Source of the DNA: Kineococcus xinjiangensis
GTDB lineage: Bacteria > Actinomycetota > Actinomycetes > Actinomycetales > Kineococcaceae
Direction: 5' to 3'
Assembly (NCBI RefSeq): GCF_002934625.1
Contig: NZ_PTJD01000009.1
Span: 143,794-207,793 of the forward strand
Length of the DNA stretch: 64,000 bases
How positions within the stretch are numbered: the stretch's first letter is position 1; each line of letters starts with the position of its first letter. Shown here in pieces: positions 56,102 through 63,841 of this stretch. The position numbers and the translations under genes are program-made. Under the pieces are notes generated by a model, which was not told the DNA's origin, did not search any database, and saw only the letters and a list, made by a program, of their open reading frames with translations.

Positions 56102-56551
56102 ATGCACGTCGCCGACCTCGACCACCCCCGCACCGACCCGCGCTGGGCCGCGGCCCTCCCCGTCCTGCGCGAGCTGCGCCCCCACCTCGACCTCGACCTG
56201 CTCGCCGCCGTCGCCGACGAGGGCGGCCCCCAGGGCCTGCGCTTCAGCGCCGCGCTCGACGACGACGGCACCTGCCACGGCGTCGCCGGCTGGCGGCTGT
56301 GGGCCAACACCTCCACCGTCCGCCAGCTCTACGTCGAGGACCTCGTCACCACCACCGGCTCCCGCTCCCGCGGGGTCGGCGCCCTCCTGCTCGGCGAGCT
56401 GGAGCAGCGCGCCCGCGACGCCGGCTGCACCAAGCTCACCCTGGACTCCGGGGTCCAGCGCCACGACGCCCACCGCTTCTACTTCACCCGGCGCATGCAC
56501 ATCGCCGCGCACCACTTCGCCAAGGACCTCGCGCCGCTGCCGGGGACGTGA
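56102..56551 (+). CDS. GNAT-family N-acetyltransferase
   Basis: A 149-residue acetyltransferase. The acetyl-CoA loop lies in LVTTTGSRSRGVGALLLGEL (R-x-x-G-x-G/A variant), followed by EQRARDAGCTKLTLDSGVQR and the C-terminal HDAHRFYFTRRM segment typical of the fold. The preceding strand is VRQLYVEDLVT. CAGGAG precedes the ATG. The substrate cannot be inferred; neighbours are unrelated. Confidence 0.85.
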   Translation: MHVADLDHPRTDPRWAAALPVLRELRPHLDLDLLAAVADEGGPQGLRFSAALDDDGTCHGVAGWRLWANTSTVRQLYVEDLVTTTGSRSRGVGALLLGELEQRARDAGCTKLTLDSGVQRHDAHRFYFTRRMHIAAHHFAKDLAPLPGT

Positions 56552-56579
56552 GGGCACCCGGGCCGGGGTGCCCTCACGT
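56546..56579. terminator. Terminator overlapping the GNAT stop codon
   Basis: ACGTGAGGGCACCC and GGGTGCCCTCACGT pair perfectly around a six-base loop. The left arm contains the TGA stop. Confidence 0.8.
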
Positions 56580-56583
56580 CCCC

Positions 56584-56589
56584 TAGCGT
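56584..56589 (+). promoter_or_regulatory. Candidate -10 for the membrane protein/oxidase operon
   Basis: TAGCGT in CCTAGCGTG, 30 bp before the ATG at 56620, directly after the preceding terminator. It would give a leader of about 25 nt containing the GAGGAGGAG ribosome site. Confidence 0.4.
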
Positions 56590-56619
56590 GATCGCCACGC
56601 CTGCGCCCGAGGAGGAGCG

Positions 56620-57702
56620 ATGCCCGCCACCCCAGCCCCCGTCCCGCACCGGACGGACCTGGTCACCACCCTGCTCGCGGGGTGGTTCACCCTCGGGCTG
56701 CTCCTGGACTCCTGGGCGCACAACAACCTGCCCGGCCTGGAGTCGTTCCTCACCCCCTGGCACGGCGTCTTCTACTCCGGCTTCGCCGCCACCGCGCTGT
56801 GGGTGCTGTGGACCGTGCGGCACGCGCTGCGGCGGGGCCGGGGCGCCTGGCAGGCCATGCCCCCCGCGTACGGCGCGACGCTGCTGGCGCTGCCGGTCTT
56901 CGCCGTCTGCGGGGCCGGCGACTGGATCTGGCACACGATCTTCGGGATCGAGCAGGAGCTGAAGATCCTCTTCAGCCCCACGCACCTGGGCCTGGCCGCG
57001 TCGATGTTCGTGATCGTCACCACCGCCGTGCGCTCGGCCTGGGCCCGCCCCGACGCCCCGGGCGTCCCCACCCGGCTGGGACCCGCGATGCTCGCCACCG
57101 CCCTCGGCGCGGTCCTCGTGCTGCTGTTCCTCCAGTACGGCAACGCCCTCGCGTTCGGGGAGGTCGGCGTCGTCGTCGCGCTGTCCGGCCGGGAGGTGGG
57201 GGTGATGGCCGACCTGGCGTCCTCGGTGGCGCTGACCGGGCTCGTCCTGCTCGTGCCGCTGCTCACCCTCGCCCGGCGCTGGCCGCTGCCGTTCGGCGCC
57301 GCCACCGTCCTCGCCGGCGTCGCGGGGCTGCTGTCCGCTGCCGTGACGGGGTTCAACGGGCTCGCCCCGATCGCCGGCGTGGTCCTCGCGGGCATCCTGA
57401 TCGACGTGCTGGCCCGCGTGCTGCGCCCGGCACCGCAGCGGCGCGCGCGGTGGCGGGCGTTCGCGGTCCTCGCCCCGCTGCTGACCTGGTCGGGGTTCCT
57501 CGTCGGCGCCTACGCCGCCGCGGGCCCGCAGGCGCCGCCGCCGTCGCTGGAGCTGCTGACCGGCCTGCCCGTCGTGCAGGCGCTGCTCGGCCTGCTGGTG
57601 GCGGTGCTGGCGGAGTTCACCACCGCGCCCGCGCCCGCGCCCGCCGACGCTGACCCGGCGGGGGTGGCGACGGCGACCCCGGCGGCTACGGTGCCCCGGT
57701 GA
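56620..57702 (+). CDS. Multi-pass membrane protein, unknown function
   Basis: A 360-residue protein with about nine membrane helices. Conserved-looking polar features lie in the first half: LDSWAHNNLPGLESFLTPWH, GDWIWHTIFGIEQEL and SPTHLGLAASMFV, with several His that could bind metal or haem. The C-terminus is an Ala/Pro tail. GAGGAGGAG precedes the ATG. It overlaps the oxidase gene by four bases (GTGA), so the two proteins may work together, for example by accepting electrons or transporting the substrate; this is inference. I do not recognise the family. Confidence 0.78.
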   Translation: MPATPAPVPHRTDLVTTLLAGWFTLGLLLDSWAHNNLPGLESFLTPWHGVFYSGFAATALWVLWTVRHALRRGRGAWQAMPPAYGATLLALPVFAVCGAGDWIWHTIFGIEQELKILFSPTHLGLAASMFVIVTTAVRSAWARPDAPGVPTRLGPAMLATALGAVLVLLFLQYGNALAFGEVGVVVALSGREVGVMADLASSVALTGLVLLVPLLTLARRWPLPFGAATVLAGVAGLLSAAVTGFNGLAPIAGVVLAGILIDVLARVLRPAPQRRARWRAFAVLAPLLTWSGFLVGAYAAAGPQAPPPSLELLTGLPVVQALLGLLVAVLAEFTTAPAPAPADADPAGVATATPAATVPR

Positions 57703-58988
57703 GCACCGAGACGGCGTCCTCCGGCGGTTCCGGCACGACTCCGGGGCTGAACTGGGCCCGCAACCTCCGCTACTCGGCGCGGACCCTGCACCGGCCGACG
57801 TCGCTGGACGAGCTGCGCCGCGTCGTCACCACGGCCCGGCACGTGCGGGCCCTCGGCACCCGGCACTGCTTCAACGACGTCGCCGACTCGCCCGGCGACC
57901 TCGTCACGCTGGAGGGGCTGCCCACCGAGGTCGACGTCGACAGCGCCGCCGGCACCGCCAGGGTCAGCGGCGCCACCAGCTACGGCGTCCTCGCGCAGGA
58001 GCTGCACGCGCACGGGGCCGCGCTCGCGACGATGGCGTCCCTGCCCCACATCAGCGTCGCGGGGGCGGTCGCCACGGCCACCCACGGCTCCGGCGACCGC
58101 GCCCGCAACCTCGCCGCCGTCGTGCGGGCCGTGGAGCTCGTCGGCGCCGACGGGGAGCTGCGGCGGGTGGAGCGCGGCGAGGAGGACTTCGCGGGCAGCG
58201 TCGTCGCCCTCGGCGCCCTCGGGGTCGTGACCCACGTGGAGCTGGACGTCCTGCCGACCTACGACGTGCGCCAGGACGTCTACTCCGGGCTGTCCTTCGA
58301 CGCCCTCGTGGAGAACTTGGACGCGGTGACCTCCGCCGCGCACAGCGTCAGCGTGTTCACGGACTGGACGGGGCCCGACACCTCCCAGGTCTGGCTCAAG
58401 ACGCGCCTGGCCGACTCCGCCGACGCGCCGGCGGAGCTGTTCGGGGCGCGTCCCTGCACCGAACCGCTGAACCCGGTCCCCGAGGCCGACGTGCGCAACG
58501 CCACGCAGCAGCTGGGGATGCCGGGGCCCTGGCACGAGCGGCTGCCGCACTTCCGGTTCAGCTTCACGCCCAGCAAGGGGGAGGAGCTGCAGGCGGAGTA
58601 CCTCCTGCCCCGCGAGCACGCCCTGGAGGCCATCGGCGCGCTGCGCGAGCTCGGCCCCCGCATCGCGCCGCTGCTGCACGTGAGCGAGATCCGCACCGTC
58701 GCCGCCGACGAGCTGTGGCTGTCGGGTTCCTGCGGCCGCGACACCGTCGCCGTCCACTTCACGTTCGCGCAGCGCCAGCCGGAGGTCCTCGCGCTGCTCG
58801 CCGACGTCGAGGCGGCGCTCGACGGCCTCGACGCCAGGCCGCACTGGGGGAAGCTGTTCACCACTCCCGCGCAGCGGCTGGAGGCCCTCTACCCGCGCTT
58901 CGCGGACTTCCGGGCGCTGGTGGCGCGCCACGACCCGGGACGCAGGTTCGCCAACGCCTTCACCGACCGGGTGGGCGTGACGGGCTGA
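57699..58988 (+). CDS. FAD-dependent alditol (xylitol/sorbitol) oxidase-like enzyme
   Basis: A 429-residue member of the VAO flavoprotein family. NWARNLRYSARTLHRPTSLD at the N-terminus is characteristic of alditol oxidases. RALGTRHCFNDVADSPG contains the His that in the Streptomyces AldO enzyme carries covalent FAD. SLPHISVAGAVATATHGSGD and LVGADGELRRVERGEEDFAG complete the FAD domain, and the C-terminal HWGKLFTT segment fits the substrate domain. It would oxidise polyols with O2, producing H2O2. No signal peptide. Coupled to the upstream membrane protein. Confidence 0.9.
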   Translation: MSTETASSGGSGTTPGLNWARNLRYSARTLHRPTSLDELRRVVTTARHVRALGTRHCFNDVADSPGDLVTLEGLPTEVDVDSAAGTARVSGATSYGVLAQELHAHGAALATMASLPHISVAGAVATATHGSGDRARNLAAVVRAVELVGADGELRRVERGEEDFAGSVVALGALGVVTHVELDVLPTYDVRQDVYSGLSFDALVENLDAVTSAAHSVSVFTDWTGPDTSQVWLKTRLADSADAPAELFGARPCTEPLNPVPEADVRNATQQLGMPGPWHERLPHFRFSFTPSKGEELQAEYLLPREHALEAIGALRELGPRIAPLLHVSEIRTVAADELWLSGSCGRDTVAVHFTFAQRQPEVLALLADVEAALDGLDARPHWGKLFTTPAQRLEALYPRFADFRALVARHDPGRRFANAFTDRVGVTG

Positions 58989-59353
58989 GGCGCTCGGTTC
59001 CCGGCTAGATGATCTTCCCCCCAGGCGCCCGGTGACGCCACGGCCCTGGAAGCTGGGCGGCGTGTCGCGAAGAGGGATCAGATGAAGTGCGGCGACGGCG
59101 CGGCCGCTGCAGCCCGCGGTCCGGTGTCGTGACCTTGGCTGAGGTGTCCGCCGCCACGGACGTGAGGGCCCGTAGGCAGGGGTCACGGGTATCCCGCGAT
59201 CGGGGCGCAGGCCGTGGTGGCGTCGGGAGTCTGTGCCACCGTGCCCGGGCGATGACGGTCGGCACCGCACCCCAGGACGTGACCGCGCTCGGGGCGTGGG
59301 CTGTCGGCCGCGGAGACCGGAACCTCGTTGAACGGACTGGGTGAGGCAGCGAC
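58989..59353. other. Non-coding or decayed segment
   Basis: No open frame here has a ribosome site plus good third-position bias. A plus-strand frame at 59087-59344 is Arg-rich with no recognisable sequence. The segment marks the start of the accessory region. Confidence 0.4.
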
Positions 59354-59458
59354 ATGGTGGCCATCGGCGGTGGCTTCGCGGTGGAACCGGAGGGCCTGCG
59401 TGATGTCGCCGGGCTCCTCGATGGCGACGCCGGGGAGGTCGCCGGCCCGCTTCGCTGA
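59354..59458 (+). pseudogene. Truncated WXG100/ESX-like N-terminal fragment
   Basis: ATG with GAGG upstream encodes 34 residues (VAIGGGFAVEPEGLRDVAGL, LDGDAGEVAGPLR) and then a stop. The EPExLRxxAxxLxxxAxxxxxPL pattern resembles the first helix of WXG100-like type VII secretion proteins. A neighbouring frame continues ETLTARTELMRGATAGAGVV, so a frameshift may have broken a longer gene. The family call is weak. Confidence 0.3.
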
Positions 59459-59627
59459 GACGCTGACCGCGCGCACCGAGCTGATGCGTGGTGCCACCGC
59501 CGGTGCGGGCGTGGTCACCGCGGGCCTGGACATTCCCCCACGCTCCGCGCGGGAGGTGCCCCCACCCGCCACGGCTCCTTCCTGGTGGAGGTGTGGTTCG
59601 CCTCCACCGCCGCCGGCATCTTCACCC

Positions 59628-59653
59628 CCGTAGACCGCGGCCGCGGTCTACGG
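59628..59653. repeat. Perfect 26-bp palindrome
   Basis: CCGTAGACCGCGG is followed directly by its reverse complement. It ends seven bases before the ATG at 59661. There is no loop, so it would form a cruciform or hairpin masking the start region, or serve as a protein-binding site. Confidence 0.7.
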
Positions 59654-59660
59654 CGCTGAC

Positions 59661-60178
59661 ATGCAGGTGGACAACCAGGTCATGCTCGCCGCCAGGGCCA
59701 GGGCCAGGGCCAGGGCCAGGGCCAGGGCCTGGGCAGCGAACGAGGCCGCCGCCAAGCTGGACGCCCTCACTGCACGACTGGCGGCAGAGATGGACCCGCG
59801 CGTCCACCGCGAGGCGGGTGCCTCCCTCTTCACCGCCCAGCAGGACGAACACCGCTACCAGTGGAACGGCTTCGCCCAGACGGCACCCGAAGAGATCGAG
59901 GACCTCATCCACGGCAGCATCACCGGCACCGCCGGCCTGCTCGGGATCGACGACGGCGACCCCCGCGACAACTGGGCCACCGTCCGCGACGACTACCACC
60001 GCTACCGCACCGACTGGCGAGACGCCGCCAGCGACGACCTCCACCTCGACCTCCTCCACGACGAGAGGTTGCGGCCGATTACCCCGATACCGTCAGCGTG
60101 AATTTCGAGGCCAAGGCTTCGGGCGAAGCCGTTGCGTGGGGTTCCGAGGAAGTGTTCGTTTTTCACCGCAAGGAGTAG
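59661..60178 (+). pseudogene. Frameshifted gene of unknown function
   Basis: The first frame (ATG 59661) has good codon bias and encodes an (Ala-Arg)n run from AGGGCC repeats, then a helical acidic protein (EMDPRVHREAGASLFTAQQD, RDDYHRYRTDWRDAASDD). Near 60065 it shifts: the frame one base back carries plausible sequence, EVAADYPDTVSVNFEAKASG then EAVAWGSEEVFVFHRKE, to a TAG at 60176, while the original frame ends at 60101 with unlike sequence. So one base is missing or two are extra. Intact, it would be about 170 residues. No family is recognised, and the N-terminal repeat may itself be a late expansion. Confidence 0.55.
59694..59729 (+). repeat. Six 6-bp AGGGCC tandem repeats
   Basis: Six perfect AGGGCC units in tandem encode alternating Arg and Ala at the N-terminus of the frameshifted gene. 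A likely slippage tract that keeps the frame. Confidence 0.9.
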
Positions 60179-60373
60179 GTCGCCTTCGGTTGCGACGCGT
60201 TGGGGCTGGCAGGGAGTGGGAAACCATGACCGGCTTGCTGGACGCTGAGGCGATCACACTGTCGCAGTCGCGCAGCGCAAACCCATCGAGGTCGTCGCGC
60301 CCCTGATGGGCAGTGGTATCGGCGCCCGCCTCTGAGCGTCTGGACCGGCAGATGAAGGACGCAACCTGCCGGT
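60179..60373. other. Short non-coding segment with terminator-like repeat
   Basis: No credible gene. GACCGGCAG (60343-60351) and CTGCCGGTC (60366-60374) form a 9-bp inverted repeat at the stop of the leftward beta-propeller gene and may act in its termination. A plus-strand frame reading AQRKPIEVVAPLMGSGIGAR before a stop could be the end of a lost gene. Confidence 0.35.
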
Positions 60374-61666
60374 CTATCGGGGCTGCCGGGCCTGACGGTC
60401 GATGACAGGGGAGGTGGGAATGGTGGGCTGGAAGGCGAGACCGGCGTTGGCGAAGCCGCCGGCGGTGGTGAGTTGGGAGGGTGCGCGTCCGTCGAGCGGA
60501 ATCTTCCACAATCCTGGGTCGGCTGAGCCGTAGTCGCAGCCCGGGCACGCCGGCACGGAGGTGAAGCCGCCTAGGGCCAGGTAAGCACCATCGGGTGCCC
60601 ACGCCAGGTGCTCGACCTCCACCGGTGCAGGTCCCAAGTCCTGCAGCAGCCGGCCTCCGGCGTCAGCAATCACGATCCTGGGGGCGCCGGTGGGCCGGAA
60701 GATCCTGCCCTCCTCCGGCACCCCGGGAGTGCGGATCATGGCGAGCTTCGTGCCGTCGGGGGAGAAGACCGGAAACGACTCCGCGAAGTCGGGGGTGCGC
60801 AGGCGCACCGAGGTCGCCGAGGCGACGTCGATGCGCACCAGGTCCTGCCCCAGGCCGTCGGACTTCGCCACGATCACGGTCGAGCCGCCCTTGGAGAACG
60901 ACGCCCACCCGGTGCCTTGCGCTTCTCCGCTGACTTGCCGGGTCCTGCCGTCGGCGAGGTCGGTCAGGAAGACCTGCGACTCGCGCACATCACCGCAAGG
61001 ATCACCCGAGGCACCGTGCCACAGCAGCAGCGAGCCATCCGGGGAGAAGAGCAGCCAGGGAGTGACCACCGGCACCTCCCGCAGGCTGCGCACCCCACCG
61101 TCCGGCGCGATCAGGACGATCTCGGCCCGCGGGACAGGGGGCTTCGTCGCGCAGTCGACGTTGTCGGGGATGTCCGCGCGCACGACGGCCAGCGTGCCGT
61201 CGGGAGCGGTGGCCAGCGCGCGCAGGTCGAAGCCCTCCAGCAGGGTGTGCCGCTGGGAGCCGTCCGGGCGGGCGCTGGACAAGACGGCGCCGCCGTCGCG
61301 GCGGGCGTCGGGGCCGATCCAGACGACGCGGTGACCGTCCGGGGTCCACGTCAGCGCGCTCACGACCCCACCGCCCGGGGCGATCGTGCGGACTCGCCCG
61401 TTGGTGGTGTCGACAGCCAGCACGCTCTGCTCCCCGTCCCCGCTCACCCAGCCGGAGAACGCGAGCAGTCGCCCGTGCCCAGGTCCGACCCGACCGGCCC
61501 CGGTCTGGCCAGCCCCGGTCTGGCCAGCCCCGGTCTGGCCAGCCCCGGTCTGGCCAGCCCCGGTCTGGGCAGCCTCTGTGGGTCCGGGCGCGGCGGTAGA
61601 GGTGGAGACGGCGAGCAGCATGAGCCCGGCGGTGATGGTGGCCGTGGCCACACTGCGTCGACGCAT
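60374..61666 (-). CDS. Exported TolB/PD40-type beta-propeller protein
   Basis: A 430-residue protein. The signal peptide is MRRRSVATATITAGLMLLAV (cleavage near STAAPG), then a low-complexity QTGAG x5 linker. The rest is a beta-propeller of PD40/TolB-like blades: LTWTPDGHRVVWIGPDARRD, LLFSPDGSLLLWHGASG, PVFSPDGTKLAMIRTPG, LAWAPDGAYLALGGF. A CPGC motif near the C-terminus (SVPACPGCDYGSADPGLW) may hold a disulfide. The family binds peptides or other proteins; no enzymatic motif is seen. ATG 61666 begins the signal; the frame is open to 61747. Confidence 0.8.
   Translation of the reverse strand: MRRRSVATATITAGLMLLAVSTSTAAPGPTEAAQTGAGQTGAGQTGAGQTGAGQTGAGRVGPGHGRLLAFSGWVSGDGEQSVLAVDTTNGRVRTIAPGGGVVSALTWTPDGHRVVWIGPDARRDGGAVLSSARPDGSQRHTLLEGFDLRALATAPDGTLAVVRADIPDNVDCATKPPVPRAEIVLIAPDGGVRSLREVPVVTPWLLFSPDGSLLLWHGASGDPCGDVRESQVFLTDLADGRTRQVSGEAQGTGWASFSKGGSTVIVAKSDGLGQDLVRIDVASATSVRLRTPDFAESFPVFSPDGTKLAMIRTPGVPEEGRIFRPTGAPRIVIADAGGRLLQDLGPAPVEVEHLAWAPDGAYLALGGFTSVPACPGCDYGSADPGLWKIPLDGRAPSQLTTAGGFANAGLAFQPTIPTSPVIDRQARQPR
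61498..61572 (-). repeat. Five 15-bp tandem repeats in the beta-propeller gene
   Basis: Units of CCCCGGTCTGGCCAG, four identical and a last one with a single change, encode QTGAG five times just after the signal peptide. In-frame, so length can vary freely. Confidence 0.9.
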
Positions 61667-61783
61667 GGTCCTAGGACACCACCGGCACGCCTGCGGTTCC
61701 CTGCATTGATCCGAATTCGCCTGCCATCTCAGCCTGCCCGAGGGCAACCGGAAGACAGCGAGCCGCGCACCCGAGCCGCGGGG

Positions 61784-62105
61784 TCAGCCGAGGGCCCGGT
61801 ACAGCGTGGCTCGGGAGACGCCGAGGGCCTTGGCGGCCGCGGTGACGCTGTGGCTGCTCTCGGCGAGCATCGCCCGCGCGGCGGTGAGCTTGGCCGGGGT
61901 CATCACCTGTGGCCGGCCACCGCGCCGGCCGCGGCTTCGAGGCCGGCCATGGTCCGCTCCCGGGTCAGCTCCCGCTCGAACTGCGCGAGGCTGCCGAAGA
62001 TCGAGAGCACCAGGCGGCCAGTGGCGGTGGTGGTGTCGACGGACTCTCGTCAGCGACCGAGGCCACGTCCTGGGCGGGAGCGGAGACCCGGGCGTAGCCG
62101 AGCAA
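61784..62105 (-). pseudogene. Decayed serine recombinase (resolvase/invertase family)
   Basis: Minus-strand pieces of one recombinase lie in different frames. An N-terminal part reads LLGYARVSAPAQDVASVADE, with the active-site Ser of YARVS. An internal part reads VDTTTATGRLVLSIFGSLAQ-FERELTRERTMAGLEAAA. The C-terminal HTH reads GGRPQVMTPAKLTAARAMLA-ESSHSVTAAAKALGVSRATL. Relative to a normal protein of about 185 residues, some 85 central residues are missing and at least two frameshifts separate the pieces, so it cannot be functional. It marks a past mobile element. Confidence 0.75.
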
Positions 62106-62127
62106 GTGGGCGGCCAGACCATGGACT

Positions 62128-62248
62128 GTCTCGGAACCCACCGACAACGGCGGCTGTGAGACAGAGGTCGCGGACACGGGTTCTGAGACCCCACCCTGGC
62201 GCGTCGCGACCCCGCGACGGGCGTCTCACAACCGGTCGATTCCGAGAC
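62128..62248. repeat. Five copies of a GTCTC-AACC half-site (resolvase-site-like)
   Basis: The 12-mer GTCTCRSARYCS occurs five times: plus at 62128 (GTCTCGGAACCC) and 62223 (GTCTCACAACCG); minus at 62151-62162 (GTCTCACAGCCG), 62178-62189 (GTCTCAGAACCC) and 62237-62248 (GTCTCGGAATCG). Two pairs form dyads, including a 26-bp one at 62223-62248. The cluster lies just before the dead recombinase gene, as res sites do. Confidence 0.65.
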
Positions 62249-62369
62249 GGCTAGCGCTGCTGATCTGCCGCCGGAGTGCGTGACCCACCGTCTCGACACC
62301 GGAAGCGCCGGCCAGCAGTGACGTGGATGGAGGGGCGTGCCTGTCGGAGTGTCTGGCTACGGTCCCGCC

Positions 62370-62702
62370 ATGCCCAAGCTCGTCGTGGAGATCCACGTCC
62401 CACTCGTCCCTGCCCCCGACGTCGCAGACGGGGAGTACGAGTACCCGTGGATCCTGGACCTCGACGACTACGTCATGGACCTGGACGAGGAGACCGACGG
62501 CGCGGAGTGCCTCGACGACAGCGAGGACTACGACGGCTCCTACGTCTTCTTCATCACCGGATCTTCGGAGGAGAAGCTCCTGGCCATCGCGTCGAAGATC
62601 GCCGCCAGGAGCGGAGTGCCCGCAGGTGCCTTCGCCATGGTCACCGACGATGAAGCCGAGGGCTTCGGCATGGGCCGGCGTGTGGAGCTACCCGCACGCT
62701 GA
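62370..62702 (+). CDS. Conserved-looking hypothetical protein, 110 residues
   Basis: Small acidic soluble protein (PKLVVEIHVPLVPAPDVADG, YPWILDLDDYVMDLDEETDG, YVFFITGSSEEKLLAIASKI). The alternating pattern suggests an alpha-beta fold with one strand pair and a helix, then AFAMVTDDEAEGFGMGRRVE. I recall similar unnamed actinobacterial proteins but no function. ATG 62370 has no ribosome site but follows TACGGT by seven bases, so may be leaderless; GTG 62337, directly after GGAGGGGC, would add 11 residues. Confidence 0.65.
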   Translation: MPKLVVEIHVPLVPAPDVADGEYEYPWILDLDDYVMDLDEETDGAECLDDSEDYDGSYVFFITGSSEEKLLAIASKIAARSGVPAGAFAMVTDDEAEGFGMGRRVELPAR

Positions 62703-63121
62703 CCGATCCAGCAGCCGCCCGGGCTCCGATCAGGCTTCGGGAAGGGGCGAGGTGCGGCCGCCGCGAGGCGCCCAGGTCGGGGTGTAACGCCCTGGCAGTC
62801 GGTGCCGATGTGATCACTGAGTCCGGGGGGATCGGGGTCAGGGTCCGGGGGGACCCAGACCACGAGGCCGGCTCACTGTGGGGGGAAGCGTTGCGGCGCG
62901 TCTGGTGACAGGGGGGCTTGTCACCAGACGCCGCGCACGACCCGCACGCTCCGCCGCCGTGAAGACACCGGCAGCCGATCGCACGTCATCCTCACCACCC
63001 ACGGCCTGCCCGCCGCAGCCTTGGCGATCTCACTATGTCGATGTGCGCATGGCGCGGTGCTTCCTGCTGCCATCCTCTCGTCGAGGATGATGTGGCGCCC
63101 TGCGGTAGGTCTGAGGAGCTG
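62703..63121. other. Intergenic segment with one strong hairpin
   Basis: About 420 bp without a convincing gene. Besides the inverted repeat at 62898-62931 I see only G-rich runs. Open frames on both strands lack ribosome sites and codon bias. Confidence 0.4.
62898..62931. terminator. 13-bp inverted repeat, terminator-like
   Basis: GCGTCTGGTGACA and TGTCACCAGACGC pair perfectly around GGGGGGCT. It lies about 200 bp after the preceding gene; it could end that transcript or be a binding site. Confidence 0.5.
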
Positions 63122-63841
63122 GTGAGGACTGTGGAGGACCTGAGCGAGGAGCCCGTGGGCGCCTTGCATGACGGCTCCGATGGCGCCGGGCTCCTCTCCG
63201 ATGAGGCGCGTGGCCGTGTGCTGGCCGCTTTGGACCAGCTGTACGTCCCGGCCCAGCAGGAGGAGTTGGAAGCTTGCGCGACCGCCTTGACCGGCGCAGC
63301 CCTTCGCCTTCCATCGGTGGGTGAGGTGTTGGCGCAGGAGGCCGAGGCGTGGCGGCGTGGTGTCCAGCGGCCGGTGTGGGTGTGCGGCGGTGTGCAGGTG
63401 GCGACGGGAGAGATTGCCACCGATCGACTGGCCCGCTCTGACTGGCGCCTGGCCAACCGGCTCATCCACGGCGAGGACGTCGACCAGGACGATGAGCGGT
63501 CTTTGTGGCTGCTGCGGCAGTTCTGCGATCTGTACCTGGTGGTGCAGGAGAAGAAGACTGTGGTGCAGCAGAGGAAGACTGAGGGACGGGAACGGCTCGC
63601 TGCGCAGGTGCGCCGACACGCACACATCGCCGCCGATGTGCTCCCGCCGCGGCGGCTGGGCTTCTTGAAGAAGCCGGACCTGGAGTGGGGCGAAGATCGG
63701 GTGGAGTGGTTGCGCAACGCGGCTGAGGACGCCGCAAGCTCCCTGCGTACACCGCTGCGGGACGTGACGCCACCTGCGATGTGGCGGTGGGATCGCCTCA
63801 GCGAGGCCGAGACCCTGTTCGGTCACCACGGCCAGCGCTGA
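63122..63841 (+). CDS. Hypothetical helical protein, about 239 residues
   Basis: No family recognised. The sequence is mostly helical and charged (EVLAQEAEAWRRGVQRPVWV, RLARSDWRLANRLIHGEDVD, LWLLRQFCDLYLVVQEKKTV-VQQRKTEGRERL), ending in a Trp-rich region (GEDRVEWLRNAAEDAASSL, PAMWRWDRL). There is no signal or membrane segment. GAGGAG lies just before GTG 63122; GTG 63131 and an upstream ATG at 63035 are alternatives. Codon use is less biased than in the core genes, in keeping with the accessory character of this end of the window. Confidence 0.6.
   Translation: MRTVEDLSEEPVGALHDGSDGAGLLSDEARGRVLAALDQLYVPAQQEELEACATALTGAALRLPSVGEVLAQEAEAWRRGVQRPVWVCGGVQVATGEIATDRLARSDWRLANRLIHGEDVDQDDERSLWLLRQFCDLYLVVQEKKTVVQQRKTEGRERLAAQVRRHAHIAADVLPPRRLGFLKKPDLEWGEDRVEWLRNAAEDAASSLRTPLRDVTPPAMWRWDRLSEAETLFGHHGQR

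Noticed and set aside
59087..59344. Plus-strand open frame of 85 codons
   Set aside because: No ribosome site, Arg/Gly-rich composition, no recognisable motif, and it lies in a region of decayed genes.
62921..63829. 302-residue minus-strand frame near the right end
   Set aside because: The plus-strand frame has a ribosome site and more protein-like sequence. The minus frame is rich in His/Pro/Arg runs typical of antisense shadows.
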